From Bacillus sp. SJS (GTDB lineage Bacteria; Bacillota; Bacilli; Bacillales; Bacillaceae), in contig NZ_JAQV02000002.1 in the NCBI RefSeq assembly GCF_000732485.2, positions 62,001-126,000 of the forward strand: a stretch of 64,000 nt of DNA, written 5' to 3'. The notes below the pieces were generated by a model. It saw nothing but the letters and a program-made list of their open reading frames with translations, did no database searches and was not told where the DNA came from. How positions within the stretch are numbered: position 1 is the stretch's first letter; every line of letters begins with the position of its first letter. A program made the translations under genes and the position numbers. This document shows, in pieces, positions 10,126-19,304 of this stretch.

Positions 10126-10494
10126 TTACTGCGATGGAAGCAAATCCGGTCTTAACACCACAGCTCCTTCTAAATAAACATGCTGTACCTGATCCTGCTT
10201 CAGTTCTGTATCTGCGTTTATCATAACGCGGATGCATTTTTCCAGGGCTCCAGGGACGGCGATTTCTGCCATGCACATAACCGGTACATGCTTCCACCCA
10301 TCTAATTCCCTTAGTGCCTTTGCAGGAAACGCAGCATCAAGATCCTTCGTTGCCGTAATAATGACACTTGATACGTTTTCAGGAACGATATGATTATCTG
10401 CGGCTATTTTCCTGAAAAGCTGTTCAGATACGGCCCAAATCGATTCCTTTGTATTGTCAGGAGATGTCGTAGCGCCTCTAATCCCTCTAATCAA
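10126..10494 (-). CDS. aroH: Chorismate mutase, AroH (monofunctional) type
   Basis: Rearranges chorismate to prephenate, feeding tyrA and phenylalanine synthesis. The 122-residue protein begins MIRGIRGATT with the active-site arginines, and has VSSVIITATKDLDAAFPA and QHVYLEGAVVLRPD, all typical of the small trimeric AroH family. It overlaps the aroB end by 4 bp. The trp promoter starts directly after its stop codon. Confidence 0.96.
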   Translation of the reverse strand: MIRGIRGATTSPDNTKESIWAVSEQLFRKIAADNHIVPENVSSVIITATKDLDAAFPAKALRELDGWKHVPVMCMAEIAVPGALEKCIRVMINADTELKQDQVQHVYLEGAVVLRPDLLPSQ

Positions 10495-11582
10495 ACAATC
10501 TCCTCCTTTCGGAATTCTTCCAGCAAGTCTTGAAGTCTCTCAGGAAGATACGAATGGATTACAGGTGTTCCGATTTCCTTCAGGAGCACCATATTTACTT
10601 TGCCGGATGCCGTCTTTTTGTCACTGAGCATAAAATTCATCAGTTCTTCAGAAGAAAGCTCTTCCGGTACAGCAACTGGAAATCCAATCTCTTTGAACCA
10701 ATCCTTTAGCTCACCAGCAGACAGGTCGGCATTAAGCTCTTTTTCACTTAGCCAGCTGGCGAAAAGCATTCCTGCAGCTACGGCATCTCCATGCGTTATT
10801 CTGCCATAGCCAAGCGCTGCCTCAATAGCATGTCCAAGCGTATGACCAAAGTTCAAATAAGCCCTGACACCCGTCTCCTTTTCATCCTGAGAAACAATTC
10901 CCGCTTTTATTTTTATTCCTTCTTTGATCATCGTGGCAAGCTGGTCTGCATTTGGATTCACTACAGCTGAAAGATCTTTTTGCAGCCATGAAAGAAAGGA
11001 AGCATCAGCAATCATGGCATGCTTGATTACTTCAGCCATCCCAGACCGCATTTCCTCAGCAGGGAGACTTTCTAAAAACTGAGGGTCAAAAAAAACGGCC
11101 TTTGGCTGGTAAAATGCACCGATCATATTTTTGCCTTTTGGATGATTAATAGCCGTTTTGCCTCCAACAGCGCTGTCATGGGCAAGTAGGGTGGTGGGAA
11201 TTTGTATAAAAGGAATTCCTCTCATAAAGGTAGCGGCAGCAAAACCCGCAAGGTCCCCTACAACCCCTCCTCCGAGTGCTGCAATCATACTTTTCCTGTC
11301 CAAGCCTTTTTCCAGTGCATATGTAAGGATCGCGTAATACTGTTCAAAAGATTTTGCTTCTTCACCGCTCTGGACAGCAAACATTGCAACAGGAGAAATT
11401 TTTTCAAGCCTTTCTTTAACCTGTTTACCGTAAAGTCTGTGTACCGTATCATCTGTAATCAGAAGAATTTTTTCAGGAACTGTTCCCCCGTCAGCCAGCA
11501 CCTTATCCAACAGCTCAAGGGCTTGATTCCCAATCAGTACTGGATAAGACAATTCACCAGCTGCTACCATAACGGATTCCAT
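10491..11582 (-). CDS. aroB: 3-dehydroquinate synthase
   Basis: Second shikimate-pathway step, converting DAHP to 3-dehydroquinate with NAD and a divalent metal. The 363 residues show the NAD-binding GGGVVGDLAGF, IPTTLLAHDSAVGGKT with family metal/substrate residues, and FGHTLGHAIE. The ATG shares one base with the aroC stop (TAATG), so translation is coupled. An internal Met at codon 5 is a less likely start. Confidence 0.96.
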   Translation of the reverse strand: MESVMVAAGELSYPVLIGNQALELLDKVLADGGTVPEKILLITDDTVHRLYGKQVKERLEKISPVAMFAVQSGEEAKSFEQYYAILTYALEKGLDRKSMIAALGGGVVGDLAGFAAATFMRGIPFIQIPTTLLAHDSAVGGKTAINHPKGKNMIGAFYQPKAVFFDPQFLESLPAEEMRSGMAEVIKHAMIADASFLSWLQKDLSAVVNPNADQLATMIKEGIKIKAGIVSQDEKETGVRAYLNFGHTLGHAIEAALGYGRITHGDAVAAGMLFASWLSEKELNADLSAGELKDWFKEIGFPVAVPEELSSEELMNFMLSDKKTASGKVNMVLLKEIGTPVIHSYLPERLQDLLEEFRKEEIV

Positions 11583-12754
11583 TAAAATTCCCTCGCACGC
11601 TGCCGCATTTTCTCAGCATTTTCCCGGATCAAATCCATACGGTCCTGACCAAATTGCTCTGTTATTGCCGCTGCAAGCTCCCAGGCAACGACAGCCTCAG
11701 CTACAACACTTGCTGCTGGAACAGCACAGCTGTCAGATCGTTCTATACTTGCAGAAAAAGGCTCTTTTGTTTCAATATCGACGCTTTGCAGCGGTTTGTA
11801 CAACGTCGGAATCGGCTTCATAACACCTCTGGCGATAATCGGCATACCAGTCGTCATGCCGCCTTCAAGACCCCCAAGACGATTCGTCTTCCTGTAGTAG
11901 CCACGGCTCTCATCCCAGGCAATTTCATCATGAACCTGGCTTCCAAACAGCCTTCCCGCCTCAAAGCCAATGCCGATTTCAGCACCTTTGAAAGCATTTA
12001 TGCTCATAATAGCCGCAGCAATTTTCGCATCTAATTTTCTGTCGTAATGGACATAGCTTCCTACACCGGGAGGCATGCCCTCTGCGACTACTTCTACTAT
12101 TCCTCCAATGGAATCTCCATTTTCTTTAGCCAGATCGATGGCTTCCATCATTTTAACTGCTGCCTTTTCATCCGCACAGCGGACAGGAGAATCTTCTGTT
12201 TTAGCAATTAATTCGTCTACGCTGGAAAACGGTGCATGTTCAGACCGTATTCCGCCGATTTCAATGACATGCCCGGCAATTTTAATCCCGCAGTCCTCCA
12301 GAATTCTCTTTGCCACCGCTCCAGCAGCTACCCTGACCGTTGTTTCTCTCGCAGAAGAACGTTCCAGCACGTTTCTCATGTCACGGTGCCCGTATTTAAT
12401 GGCTCCGTTTAAATCTGCATGCCCGGGTCTCGGACGGCTGATCTGCCGCTTGACTTCAGATTCTTCATTTTCTTCAATTGGCTCAGCACCCATAATTTTT
12501 GTCCAATGCTTCCAGTCTTTATTTTCAACGATCAAAGCAATAGGAGAACCAAGCGTTTTTCCGTGCCTCACGCCGCCGGCAATAAACACCTGGTCCTTTT
12601 CAATTTGCATTCTCCGGCCTCTGCCGTGCCCTTTTTGTCTTCGGGCCAAATCATGATTGATGTCTTCCGCAGTCAGGTGCAGACCTGCCGGAATTCCTTC
12701 AAGAATTGCTGTCAGCTGCGGTCCATGTGACTCACCTGATGTTAAATATCTCAT
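11582..12754 (-). CDS. aroC: Chorismate synthase
   Basis: Makes chorismate from EPSP with reduced FMN. The three family signatures are present: GESHGP near the N terminus, the RASARET-like [20 protein letters not shown] at about 130-150, and a C-terminal [16 protein letters not shown]. It is 390 residues, matching the Bacillus enzyme (aroF in B. subtilis naming). GGGGGAG precedes the ATG. It is first in the supraoperon; cheR upstream is separated by 93 bp with a likely promoter. Confidence 0.96.
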   Translation of the reverse strand: MRYLTSGESHGPQLTAILEGIPAGLHLTAEDINHDLARRQKGHGRGRRMQIEKDQVFIAGGVRHGKTLGSPIALIVENKDWKHWTKIMGAEPIEENEESEVKRQISRPRPGHADLNGAIKYGHRDMRNVLERSSARETTVRVAAGAVAKRILEDCGIKIAGHVIEIGGIRSEHAPFSSVDELIAKTEDSPVRCADEKAAVKMMEAIDLAKENGDSIGGIVEVVAEGMPPGVGSYVHYDRKLDAKIAAAIMSINAFKGAEIGIGFEAGRLFGSQVHDEIAWDESRGYYRKTNRLGGLEGGMTTGMPIIARGVMKPIPTLYKPLQSVDIETKEPFSASIERSDSCAVPAASVVAEAVVAWELAAAITEQFGQDRMDLIRENAEKMRQRAREF

Positions 12755-12774
12755 CGACGGACTCCCCCTTCAAC

Positions 12775-12806
12775 GCGTTAACGCTTTTATGTATAAATTC
12801 ATTATA
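12775..12806 (-). promoter_or_regulatory. Possible aroC promoter region with cre-like palindrome
   Basis: On the minus strand TATAAT (12801-12806) lies 47 bp before the aroC start, without a good -35 box. Between it and the ribosome site is the perfect 10-bp palindrome GCGTTAACGC (12775-12784), whose surroundings resemble a CcpA cre site with two mismatches. Both calls are tentative. Confidence 0.35.
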
Positions 12807-12847
12807 AGACACTATACCATAGATTTTTTATAAAAAGTAGCATCTTC

Positions 12848-13636
<789 letters not shown>

Positions 13637-13702
13637 TCAATTCTCTGTAAATTCTTTAAAATGAGTATAGCGTAAAATGAGTTCGAAATGGGAGGAGTAA
13701 AC

Positions 13703-13730
13703 AAAAAAAGGCCAGCCTGGCAGGCTGACC
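13703..13730 (-). terminator. Terminator after ndk
   Basis: Hairpin GGTCAGCCTG/CAGGCTGGCC followed on the minus strand by seven T, directly after the ndk stop codon. It separates ndk from cheR. Confidence 0.85.
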
Positions 13731-13737
13731 GCAAAAA

Positions 13738-14184
13738 TTAATAAATGCAGCTATTCATTAGTTTTTCGTATCCAACAAGCTCCTCCTGCTTAAAGAAAAG
13801 ACCAATCTCTCTTTCAGCAGCTTCAGGCGAGTCAGATCCATGAATAATGTTCTTCCCGACAATCACACCATAATCCCCTCTGATGGTGCCTGGAAGTGCT
13901 TCCTTCGGATTTGTTTTGCCCATCATCTGGCGGGACGTTTCGATGACATTCTCCCCTTGCCATACCATTGCAAAAACCGGACCGGAAGTAATAAATTCTA
14001 CCAGCTCATTATAAAAACTTTTCCCCTTATGTTCCCCGTAGTGTTCTTCAGCAAGCTCCTGAGAAATTTGCATTAATTTAGCTCCGGCTAATTGAAAGCC
14101 CTTTCTTTCAAACCTTTGCAAAATTTCCCCGATTAGTTGTCTTTGAACACCATCAGGTTTGACCATCAAAAAAGTATTTTCCAC
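13738..14184 (-). CDS. ndk: Nucleoside diphosphate kinase
   Basis: Transfers the gamma phosphate of ATP to NDPs through a phosphohistidine. The 148 residues include NIIHGSDS with catalytic H115 and the usual [12 protein letters not shown] start. A GTG start at 14184 was chosen: GGTGGAG lies just upstream and the length then matches the family; the longer frame would add six residues without support. It is followed by its own terminator. Confidence 0.95.
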   Translation of the reverse strand: MENTFLMVKPDGVQRQLIGEILQRFERKGFQLAGAKLMQISQELAEEHYGEHKGKSFYNELVEFITSGPVFAMVWQGENVIETSRQMMGKTNPKEALPGTIRGDYGVIVGKNIIHGSDSPEAAEREIGLFFKQEELVGYEKLMNSCIY

Positions 14185-14281
14185 AATTCTCCACCCCGTC
14201 AAATTATGTATGGGTTTTCATTTACCCTTTAGAATCGTACCATTTTTAATGGTAATTTACAATCAGGAGTGGAGAAATGGG

Positions 14282-15244
14282 TTAAATTTTTCTTTTCCCA
14301 ATATATTTCGCAATCGAGTGCATTGTACTTCTCGCCTTATTGGAGGGCATTTCATTAAGCAATGCGAAAGCTTTGTTAAGATACCGATTGCTTACATCAT
14401 ATGATTTTTCAATCGCACCTGATTTTTTTATGGCGTCAATAATCGGTTTGATTTCATCAGGCTTTGTGTCAGAGCTTATTTTCATAATTTCATTTTTTAA
14501 ATTCCGATCCTCCATCGCGATCAGCACAGGGAGTGTAATATTCCCTTGCAAAAGGTCGCTTCCTACCGGCTTTCCGAGCTGCTTTTCAGAGGAAGTAAAA
14601 TCAAGAATGTCATCAATGATCTGAAAAGACATTCCTACATTATAGCCGAACCAATACAATTTTTTATGAAGCTGTGGATCTGTTCCGGCAGATATAGCCC
14701 CAAGCTGACAGCTTGTTGCAATCAATATGGCGGTTTTCCTTTTTATTCGCTTCAAATAATCCTTCATTGTCTGTTCGTATCGGTATTTATCTTTAAGCTG
14801 CTCGATTTCTCCGATGACAACGTCGACAATTGTCTTAGAGAGAATCTTATGTGCGAGCGGATCTTCGAGTGCCGTCATTTGTTCAAGTGATTTTGCAAGC
14901 AAATAATCCCCGGTATACATGGCAATTCGATTGTCCCACCTTGCTTTGACTGTGGGTCTTCCCCTTCTGAGTTCAGCATCATCAATAACGTCGTCATGAA
15001 CGAGTGTAGCCATATGAATGATTTCAAGTGCCACAGCAACGTGCTTGATTTTGTCGATATGATAGTCACCGAACATTCCCGAAAGGAGAACAAAAACCGG
15101 ACGTATCCGTTTTCCGCCTGCCTGGAGCATATCAAGTCCTGCTTCGCTAAGCATCGGATAACTGGATTGAACCACATCTTCAAGCTCCTGCTCAATCACA
15201 TCCAAATCTTTGTTTAAAAAGGTATATAAATTTTTAAATTTCAT
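14282..15244 (-). CDS. hepT: Heptaprenyl diphosphate synthase component II
   Basis: Catalytic subunit of the two-part prenyltransferase that makes the C35 side chain of menaquinone-7. The 320 residues contain the first Asp-rich motif HDDVIDD (about 83-89), GKRIRP before it, and the second, QIIDDILDFT, at about 211-220. Component I (hepS) and menG are directly upstream, the usual hepS-menG-hepT order. Confidence 0.95.
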   Translation of the reverse strand: MKFKNLYTFLNKDLDVIEQELEDVVQSSYPMLSEAGLDMLQAGGKRIRPVFVLLSGMFGDYHIDKIKHVAVALEIIHMATLVHDDVIDDAELRRGRPTVKARWDNRIAMYTGDYLLAKSLEQMTALEDPLAHKILSKTIVDVVIGEIEQLKDKYRYEQTMKDYLKRIKRKTAILIATSCQLGAISAGTDPQLHKKLYWFGYNVGMSFQIIDDILDFTSSEKQLGKPVGSDLLQGNITLPVLIAMEDRNLKNEIMKISSDTKPDEIKPIIDAIKKSGAIEKSYDVSNRYLNKAFALLNEMPSNKARSTMHSIAKYIGKRKI

Positions 15245-15268
15245 TCAATCCACCAACAATCAAGTGTG

Positions 15269-15979
15269 TTATTTAACAGGTTTGGAGCCCATATGCATCG
15301 CAGCTACTCCACCGGTATAAGGCTTAACTTCTACCTTTTCCAGTCCTGCTGATCTGAACATGTCAGCAAGCTCGTTCATTCCAGGAAAGTCTCTAGCTGA
15401 TTCCTGAAGCCAGGAATATTCTTTGAAGCTCTTGGCAAACACCTTTCCAAACATTGGCATTACGTATCGGAAATAAGCGTAATAAAGCTGTTTAAATCCA
15501 GGCATTTCAGGCTGTGAGGTTTCCAGACAAACCACTTTTCCGCCGGGCTTTACCACCCTCTGCATTTCTTTAAGAACGGTCATGTAATCAGGAACATTGC
15601 GCAATCCAAATCCAATGGTTACATAATCGAATGTTGAGTCCTGAAACGGAAGCTTCATCGCATTGCCATGAAGGAGAGAGACTTGCTGCATTCCGGATTT
15701 CTTTACTTTTTCATGACCGACTGAAAGCATATTCTGGCTGAAATCAAGCCCGACTGCTTCCCCTTCAGGACCAACCGCTTCACCAAGAGCAAGAGTCCAG
15801 TCTGCTGTACCGCAGCAAACATCCAACGCCTTTCCCCCGGACTGTACGTTCATGCGTTTCATGGTTTCCTTCCGCCAGGCAACATGGCGCTGAAAGCTGA
15901 TTACTGAATTCATTTTATCGTAATGCGGGGAAATTTTCTCAAATACCCCATGTACCCGTTCTTCTTTTGACTGCTGCAT
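15269..15979 (-). CDS. menG: Demethylmenaquinone methyltransferase
   Basis: Last step of menaquinone synthesis: SAM-dependent C-methylation of demethylmenaquinone. A 236-residue UbiE/MenG protein with [11 protein letters not shown], the SAM motif [14 protein letters not shown] (about 52-65), DFSQNML and the family motif [12 protein letters not shown]. Often called menH or ubiE in older Bacillus annotation. Sits 2 bp after hepS. Confidence 0.95.
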   Translation of the reverse strand: MQQSKEERVHGVFEKISPHYDKMNSVISFQRHVAWRKETMKRMNVQSGGKALDVCCGTADWTLALGEAVGPEGEAVGLDFSQNMLSVGHEKVKKSGMQQVSLLHGNAMKLPFQDSTFDYVTIGFGLRNVPDYMTVLKEMQRVVKPGGKVVCLETSQPEMPGFKQLYYAYFRYVMPMFGKVFAKSFKEYSWLQESARDFPGMNELADMFRSAGLEKVEVKPYTGGVAAMHMGSKPVK

Positions 15980-15981
15980 TA

Positions 15982-16788
15982 TTAAAACCCTTCTTCCGCA
16001 AGCTTAGTGGATAAGGTATCCTCATGAAATCTCATATTTTCAAGCCTGCCAAGCAAAGCCTGCTTCATGGTATGTGAGCTTTCAAGGCTTCTCTCAACAA
16101 GTGAAACCGCCTCATCAAAATAAAAATTGCAACGTTTTATTAAGTCCGTCCGAATTGTTTCTACATCCTGAAAGGGTCCTTTTTCTGATGAATATTTCTT
16201 CATCATCAATGAACTGCCGGATACCATTTTCATTTTCTCAGCGGAAAGGCGTTTATATGAAAGGAATTTTCTGGAGACCGCTTTCCATAGGTCAATACCA
16301 AAATGGTCTGAAAGGTGCTGGCAAAGTGCTGTTTCAATTACAATCATACTTTTTACCGCTTCTTCAATATCCATGTTTGATGCCTCATATAGCCTTATTT
16401 TATGTTCATTGATTTCTTTTATCGCCGTTGCTAACGTTCGAACCATCCTGACATCATTCATTTCTGCCAGAAGAGCATAATAAAGGCCGCTGTAATAGTC
16501 CCCGGCCAGGACAGTAAGCTGCCGTTTAAAAAACTGCCCTTTCTCTACATGAACAGAAGTCGATACTTTATCATGGGTATCAAGGGCAATCTGGACCAGC
16601 ATAGCTGTGACCGTATAATTTTTCTTTTCCTCTTCTGTTACAGGAGCTTCATCTAAAATTGCATAGAATAGAAGCAATTTATCTTCATCCACTACAGGTG
16701 AAGATAAAAAGCGCGCCAAATACGGATGGCTCAATTTCAAATCCAGCCGCTCTTTTAATTCCGCCAAAGTTTCATAGATGTTCTGCAA
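15982..16788 (-). CDS. hepS: Heptaprenyl diphosphate synthase component I
   Basis: Non-catalytic partner of HepT, needed for chain elongation. The 268-residue protein has KLSHPYLAR, the conserved [13 protein letters not shown] and [15 protein letters not shown], known landmarks of HepS. A TTG start at 16788 was chosen: AAGGGTGAT lies 4-7 bases upstream and (M)QNIYETL then aligns with the B. subtilis N terminus as I recall it. A GTG three codons earlier (16797) overlaps that site. Confidence 0.9.
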   Translation of the reverse strand: MQNIYETLAELKERLDLKLSHPYLARFLSSPVVDEDKLLLFYAILDEAPVTEEEKKNYTVTAMLVQIALDTHDKVSTSVHVEKGQFFKRQLTVLAGDYYSGLYYALLAEMNDVRMVRTLATAIKEINEHKIRLYEASNMDIEEAVKSMIVIETALCQHLSDHFGIDLWKAVSRKFLSYKRLSAEKMKMVSGSSLMMKKYSSEKGPFQDVETIRTDLIKRCNFYFDEAVSLVERSLESSHTMKQALLGRLENMRFHEDTLSTKLAEEGF

Positions 16789-16860
16789 AGAAATCACCCT
16801 TGTCCCCTAATCATTTAATCGTCCATTCGACATGCTAGCAAAGACGTAAAAGTCAAGACC

Positions 16861-16888
16861 GGCACATTTAATTATAGCATATTGTGCC
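16861..16888 (-). promoter_or_regulatory. hepS-menG-hepT promoter with inverted repeat
   Basis: An extended -10 box TGCTATAAT (-10 at 16871-16876, minus strand) lies about 80 bp before hepS, with no good -35. It is framed by the inverted repeat GGCACA (16861-16866) and TGTGCC (16883-16888), which could be an operator or a leader hairpin. Confidence 0.45.
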
Positions 16889-16920
16889 CTTACCATCCCT
16901 AAATAAGTATTCGTCCATTG

Positions 16921-16967
16921 AAGCGCTTAGAGAAGCACGCCTTGAAGCCTGCTCTCTGTTTAAGCGC
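16921..16967 (-). other. Long imperfect hairpin 3' of mtrB
   Basis: AAGCGCTTAGAGAAGCA at 16921-16937 pairs with TGCTCTCTGTTTAAGCG near 16950-16966 (a few mismatches). It begins 4 bp after the mtrB stop. No T-run follows on the minus strand, so it is not a standard terminator; it may protect or process the mtrAB mRNA. Confidence 0.5.
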
Positions 16968-16970
16968 CGC

Positions 16971-17198
16971 CTATTTTCTGGGATCACTTTCCATTTCTCC
17001 GTGGCTGGTCAGAATCTTTGCATTTCCGCGTACTTTTATTGCAGATGTATGCTCTGTAAATTGGGCAATCATTACCTCGCCTTTGTCCAATTTCTCTGAA
17101 TGGTGAAAGCGTGTATCGGAACCTCGTGTCAGTCCGATAACGTGGACACCGTCTTCGATCGCTTTAATGACCACAAAATCATTTGCCGGATTTTTCAT
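16971..17198 (-). CDS. mtrB: trp RNA-binding attenuation protein TRAP
   Basis: Forms an 11-subunit ring that binds tryptophan and then wraps GAG/UAG-rich leader RNA, causing termination before trpE. The 75 residues keep the RNA-binding K36, K55 and R57 (K37, K56, R58 of B. subtilis) and tryptophan-pocket residues such as T29 and S52 in HTSAIKVRG. Its leader target is at 10001-10073. It lies 30 bp after mtrA, as in B. subtilis. Confidence 0.97.
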   Translation of the reverse strand: MKNPANDFVVIKAIEDGVHVIGLTRGSDTRFHHSEKLDKGEVMIAQFTEHTSAIKVRGNAKILTSHGEMESDPRK

Positions 17199-17228
17199 TC
17201 TGCTTTTCCGCCCATCTATTAAAAATTA

Positions 17229-17798
17229 TTAAGAGCTGCGTATGAGGGAAAGTACCTCTGCTCTTGCTGCCTGATCGTTTTGAAATACCCCTCGGACTGC
17301 AGAAGTAATCGTTTTTGAACCTGGCTTTTTGACACCCCGCATCGTCATACACATATGCTCAGCTTCTACTACAACCATAACCCCATGCGGATCAAGCGTA
17401 TCTAAAATGCTGTCTGCTACAGTCGACGTAATTCTCTCTTGCAGCTGAGGGCGCTTTGCAACTGCTTCAACAGCCCTGGCCATTTTGCTCAGTCCGGTTA
17501 CTTTGCCGCCTTTTGGAATATAGGCAACATGGGCATGACCGTAAAAAGGGACAAGGTGATGTTCGCACATTGAGTAAAATGGGATGTCTTTTATAAGGAC
17601 GAGTTCTTCATGGTCTTCCCCGAAGATCGTTTTGAAGTGTTCAGAAGGGTCTTCATTCAAGCCTGAAAAAATTTCCGCATACATGCGGGCTACCCTTTTA
17701 GGGGTATCCATCAGCCCTTCGCGGTTTGGATCTTCTCCAATCGCTTCCAGGATTAGTTTTACAGCTTCTTCAATTTTCCCGTGGTTAATCTCGTTCAT
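17229..17798 (-). CDS. folE: GTP cyclohydrolase I
   Basis: First step of folate synthesis: GTP to dihydroneopterin triphosphate (mtrA in B. subtilis). The 189 residues show the zinc ligands in [10 protein letters not shown] and the cysteine of [11 protein letters not shown], and the family run [14 protein letters not shown]. Co-transcribed with mtrB. In B. subtilis the folate glutaminase PabA/TrpG is also TRAP-controlled, linking folate and tryptophan; that gene is not in this window. Confidence 0.96.
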   Translation of the reverse strand: MNEINHGKIEEAVKLILEAIGEDPNREGLMDTPKRVARMYAEIFSGLNEDPSEHFKTIFGEDHEELVLIKDIPFYSMCEHHLVPFYGHAHVAYIPKGGKVTGLSKMARAVEAVAKRPQLQERITSTVADSILDTLDPHGVMVVVEAEHMCMTMRGVKKPGSKTITSAVRGVFQNDQAARAEVLSLIRSS

Positions 17799-17850
17799 TT
17801 AGCTGCCTCCTGCTTACATGTCAAAAGTTTTTTTCGTTCGTTTTATTCAG

Positions 17851-17880
17851 ATTTTAGCACATCAAAGAGTTTAAAAGCAA
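17851..17880 (-). promoter_or_regulatory. Candidate folE-mtrB promoter
   Basis: Minus strand: TTGCTT (17875-17880), an 18-bp spacer ending in TGC, and TAAAAT (17851-17856), giving an extended -10. It sits about 55 bp before the folE start. Confidence 0.5.
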
Positions 17881-17973
17881 AAGCTAGACCCTTCCTGGAT
17901 GCTCTGCAGCATATGAATAGTTATGTATTGCTGGTCTTGGGATTACGATACCCATCAACTTTGCAGAAAACAA

Positions 17974-17997
17974 ATGAAAAGCCCCTTAAAAAGGGGC
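17974..17997 (-). terminator. Terminator after hbs
   Basis: Stem GCCCCTT/AAGGGGC on the minus strand followed by TTTTCATTTG, about 60 bp after the hbs stop. Confidence 0.75.
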
Positions 17998-18058
17998 CAT
18001 CTGTGAAGAAACGTGTATGTATTTGCTCATGCCATACACAAATAAAAGAATGTGCTAA

Positions 18059-18337
18059 TTATTTGCCAGCAACAGCATCTTTAAGAGCTTTACCTGGTTT
18101 GAAAGCAGGCACTTTGCTTGCCGGGATTTCAATCTCTTCACCTGTTTGCGGGTTGCGACCTTTACGGGCTGCACGCTCGCGAACTTCGAAGTTACCAAAA
18201 CCGATAAGTTGTACTTTATCGCCGTCTTTCAACGCGTCAAGAATCGTATCGAAAACGGATTCAACTGCTTTAGTCGCGTCCTTTTTGGATAGTTCGCTAG
18301 CCTCAGCTACTGCATTGATTAGTTCTGTTTTGTTCAT
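18059..18337 (-). CDS. hbs: DNA-binding protein HU (HBsu)
   Basis: Abundant histone-like protein that bends and packages DNA, also in spores. At 92 residues it is almost identical to B. subtilis HBsu as I recall it, with [24 protein letters not shown] forming the DNA-binding arm and PGKALKDAV at the end. ATG 18337 follows AGGAGGTGA; the GTG three codons earlier is inside that site. A 5' hairpin and a sigma-A promoter lie upstream. Confidence 0.97.
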   Translation of the reverse strand: MNKTELINAVAEASELSKKDATKAVESVFDTILDALKDGDKVQLIGFGNFEVRERAARKGRNPQTGEEIEIPASKVPAFKPGKALKDAVAGK

Positions 18338-18366
18338 GCCTTTCACCTCCTCCCAAGAATGGGTAG

Positions 18367-18387
18367 AATAACAGTTAAGCTGTTATT
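18367..18387 (-). other. 5' UTR stem-loop of hbs mRNA
   Basis: A perfect 8-bp inverted repeat AATAACAG/CTGTTATT with a 5-nt loop, 11 bp upstream of the AGGAGG of hbs. A stem this close to a strong ribosome site may shield the leader from RNases. Confidence 0.55.
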
Positions 18388-18450
18388 ACATTTCTTCACA
18401 GAAATCGCCTGAAATATACGTTAAATCAAGCTTTTACTGTTAACACGCTT

Positions 18451-18479
18451 ATCTTAACGGATACCAAAAGAGAATTCAA
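18451..18479 (-). promoter_or_regulatory. Candidate sigma-A promoter of hbs
   Basis: Minus strand TTGAAT (18474-18479), 17-bp spacer, TAAGAT (18451-18456), about 115 bp before hbs. A weaker pair TTGCTA/TAATCT lies further upstream near 18557-18585. The remaining sequence of this 375-bp gap up to 18675 shows no gene. Confidence 0.5.
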
Positions 18480-18674
18480 TGATTTTCCGCTTAAAAAGCG
18501 CATATTTTAGGCAAATCTGACCATTAGAGAGAAATTATTCTCTAAATGCTGTTAGTAGATTATCATAATTAATTTGCCTTAGCAAGAAATAACGATGAAA
18601 TTCGTTGATATTAAAGGGATTATGAGCATTATAAGGCATTTCTCAGCCTGTTTTCCATATTATGTAAATAGCAA

Positions 18675-18700
18675 AGAAAGGCTGTTATACCAGCCTTTCT
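18675..18700 (-). terminator. Terminator after the cotG-like gene
   Basis: Perfect 10-bp stem AGAAAGGCTG/CAGCCTTTCT with a 6-nt loop, then TTGCTATTT on the minus strand, directly after the cotG-like stop. Confidence 0.7.
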
Positions 18701-18712
18701 CAAAACCTAATG

Positions 18713-19144
18713 TTAGTTTCCGCTTCTGCGAATAGAACGGCAAACCCATGGATTTCTGTTTCTTGAACCTCTGCCGGAACGGCGGGCTGTACCTCTGCGC
18801 GAACCTCTGCCAGAGCAGCGGCTGCCTCTGCGTGATCCTCTGCCGGAACGGCGGCTGCCTCTGCGCGAACCTCTGCCGGAACGGCGGCTGCCTCTGCGCG
18901 AACCTCTGCCTGAGCGGCGGCTGCCTCTGCGTGAACCTCTGCCTGAGCGGCGGCTGCCTCTGCGTGAACCTCTGCCTGAGCGGCGGCTGCCTCTGCGAGA
19001 GCCTCTGCCGGAACGGCGGCTTCTTCCCGGAGGCATCATTAACATCTCTTCTACCTCTGCTTCAGAGGGATCTTGAAACAAAAATCCTTCAAGACCATTT
19101 TCTAAAGCAAGCTGATGAGCATCAAAAATATCATGTTGTGTCAT
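18713..19144 (-). CDS. cotG: CotG-like Arg/Ser/Gly-repeat spore coat protein
   Basis: A 143-residue very basic protein: an ordinary N terminus (1-41, MTQHDIFDAHQLALENG), then seven 11-residue units of SRRSGRGSRRG (42-118, one unit with Cys), then a short Arg-rich tail. In B. subtilis the Ser/Lys-rich repeat protein CotG lies divergent to cotH and is phosphorylated by the CotH kinase. Same layout here, so this is probably the CotG counterpart and CotH substrate, although the repeat sequence differs from B. subtilis CotG. GGGGG precedes the ATG. The symbol is by context and composition. Confidence 0.75.
   Translation of the reverse strand: MTQHDIFDAHQLALENGLEGFLFQDPSEAEVEEMLMMPPGRSRRSGRGSRRGSRRSGRGSRRGSRRSGRGSRRGSRRSGRGSRRGSRRSGRGSRRGSRRSGRGSRRGSRCSGRGSRRGTARRSGRGSRNRNPWVCRSIRRSGN
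18791..19021 (-). repeat. Seven tandem 33-bp coding repeats in the cotG-like gene
   Basis: The 231 bp encode seven 11-residue units and are nearly identical at the DNA level (CTGCCGGAACGGCGGCTGCC-type blocks on the plus strand). Copy number is likely to vary between strains by slippage. Confidence 0.9.
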
Positions 19145-19304
19145 ATATTTTCTAACCCCCTTTATTCTTTATGCTCTAGAATACGCTTCAGCGTCTGCGA
19201 TTGCTTGGTTTGTTGTCCCACACTTTGAAAATATACTCGTGCCCTTTAACAAAGATTAGTTGTCTTTGCATAAGATGGCATACCATCAAAAAGGTGTGAT
19301 GAAT

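Noticed and set aside
12075-12656. Plus-strand frame of 193 codons opposite aroC
   Set aside because: Ser/Pro-rich shadow of aroC, which has all its family motifs on the other strand.
18791-19021. Regular 33-bp repeats suggesting a CRISPR array
   Set aside because: The units are directly adjacent with no variable spacers and encode a perfect 11-residue protein repeat in frame.
18748-19155. A plus-strand frame of 135 codons rich in CLCxNLC repeats, looking like a cysteine-rich metal-binding protein
   Set aside because: It is the mirror of the tandem repeats of the cotG-like gene on the minus strand. It has no ribosome site, and the opposite frame has a good start, a terminator and the correct place beside cotH.
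19145-19304. Sigma-K boxes (CATA-type) between the cotG-like gene and cotH
   Set aside because: The CATAAGATG and CATACCATC matches are too close to the cotH ribosome site and have no fitting -35 element.
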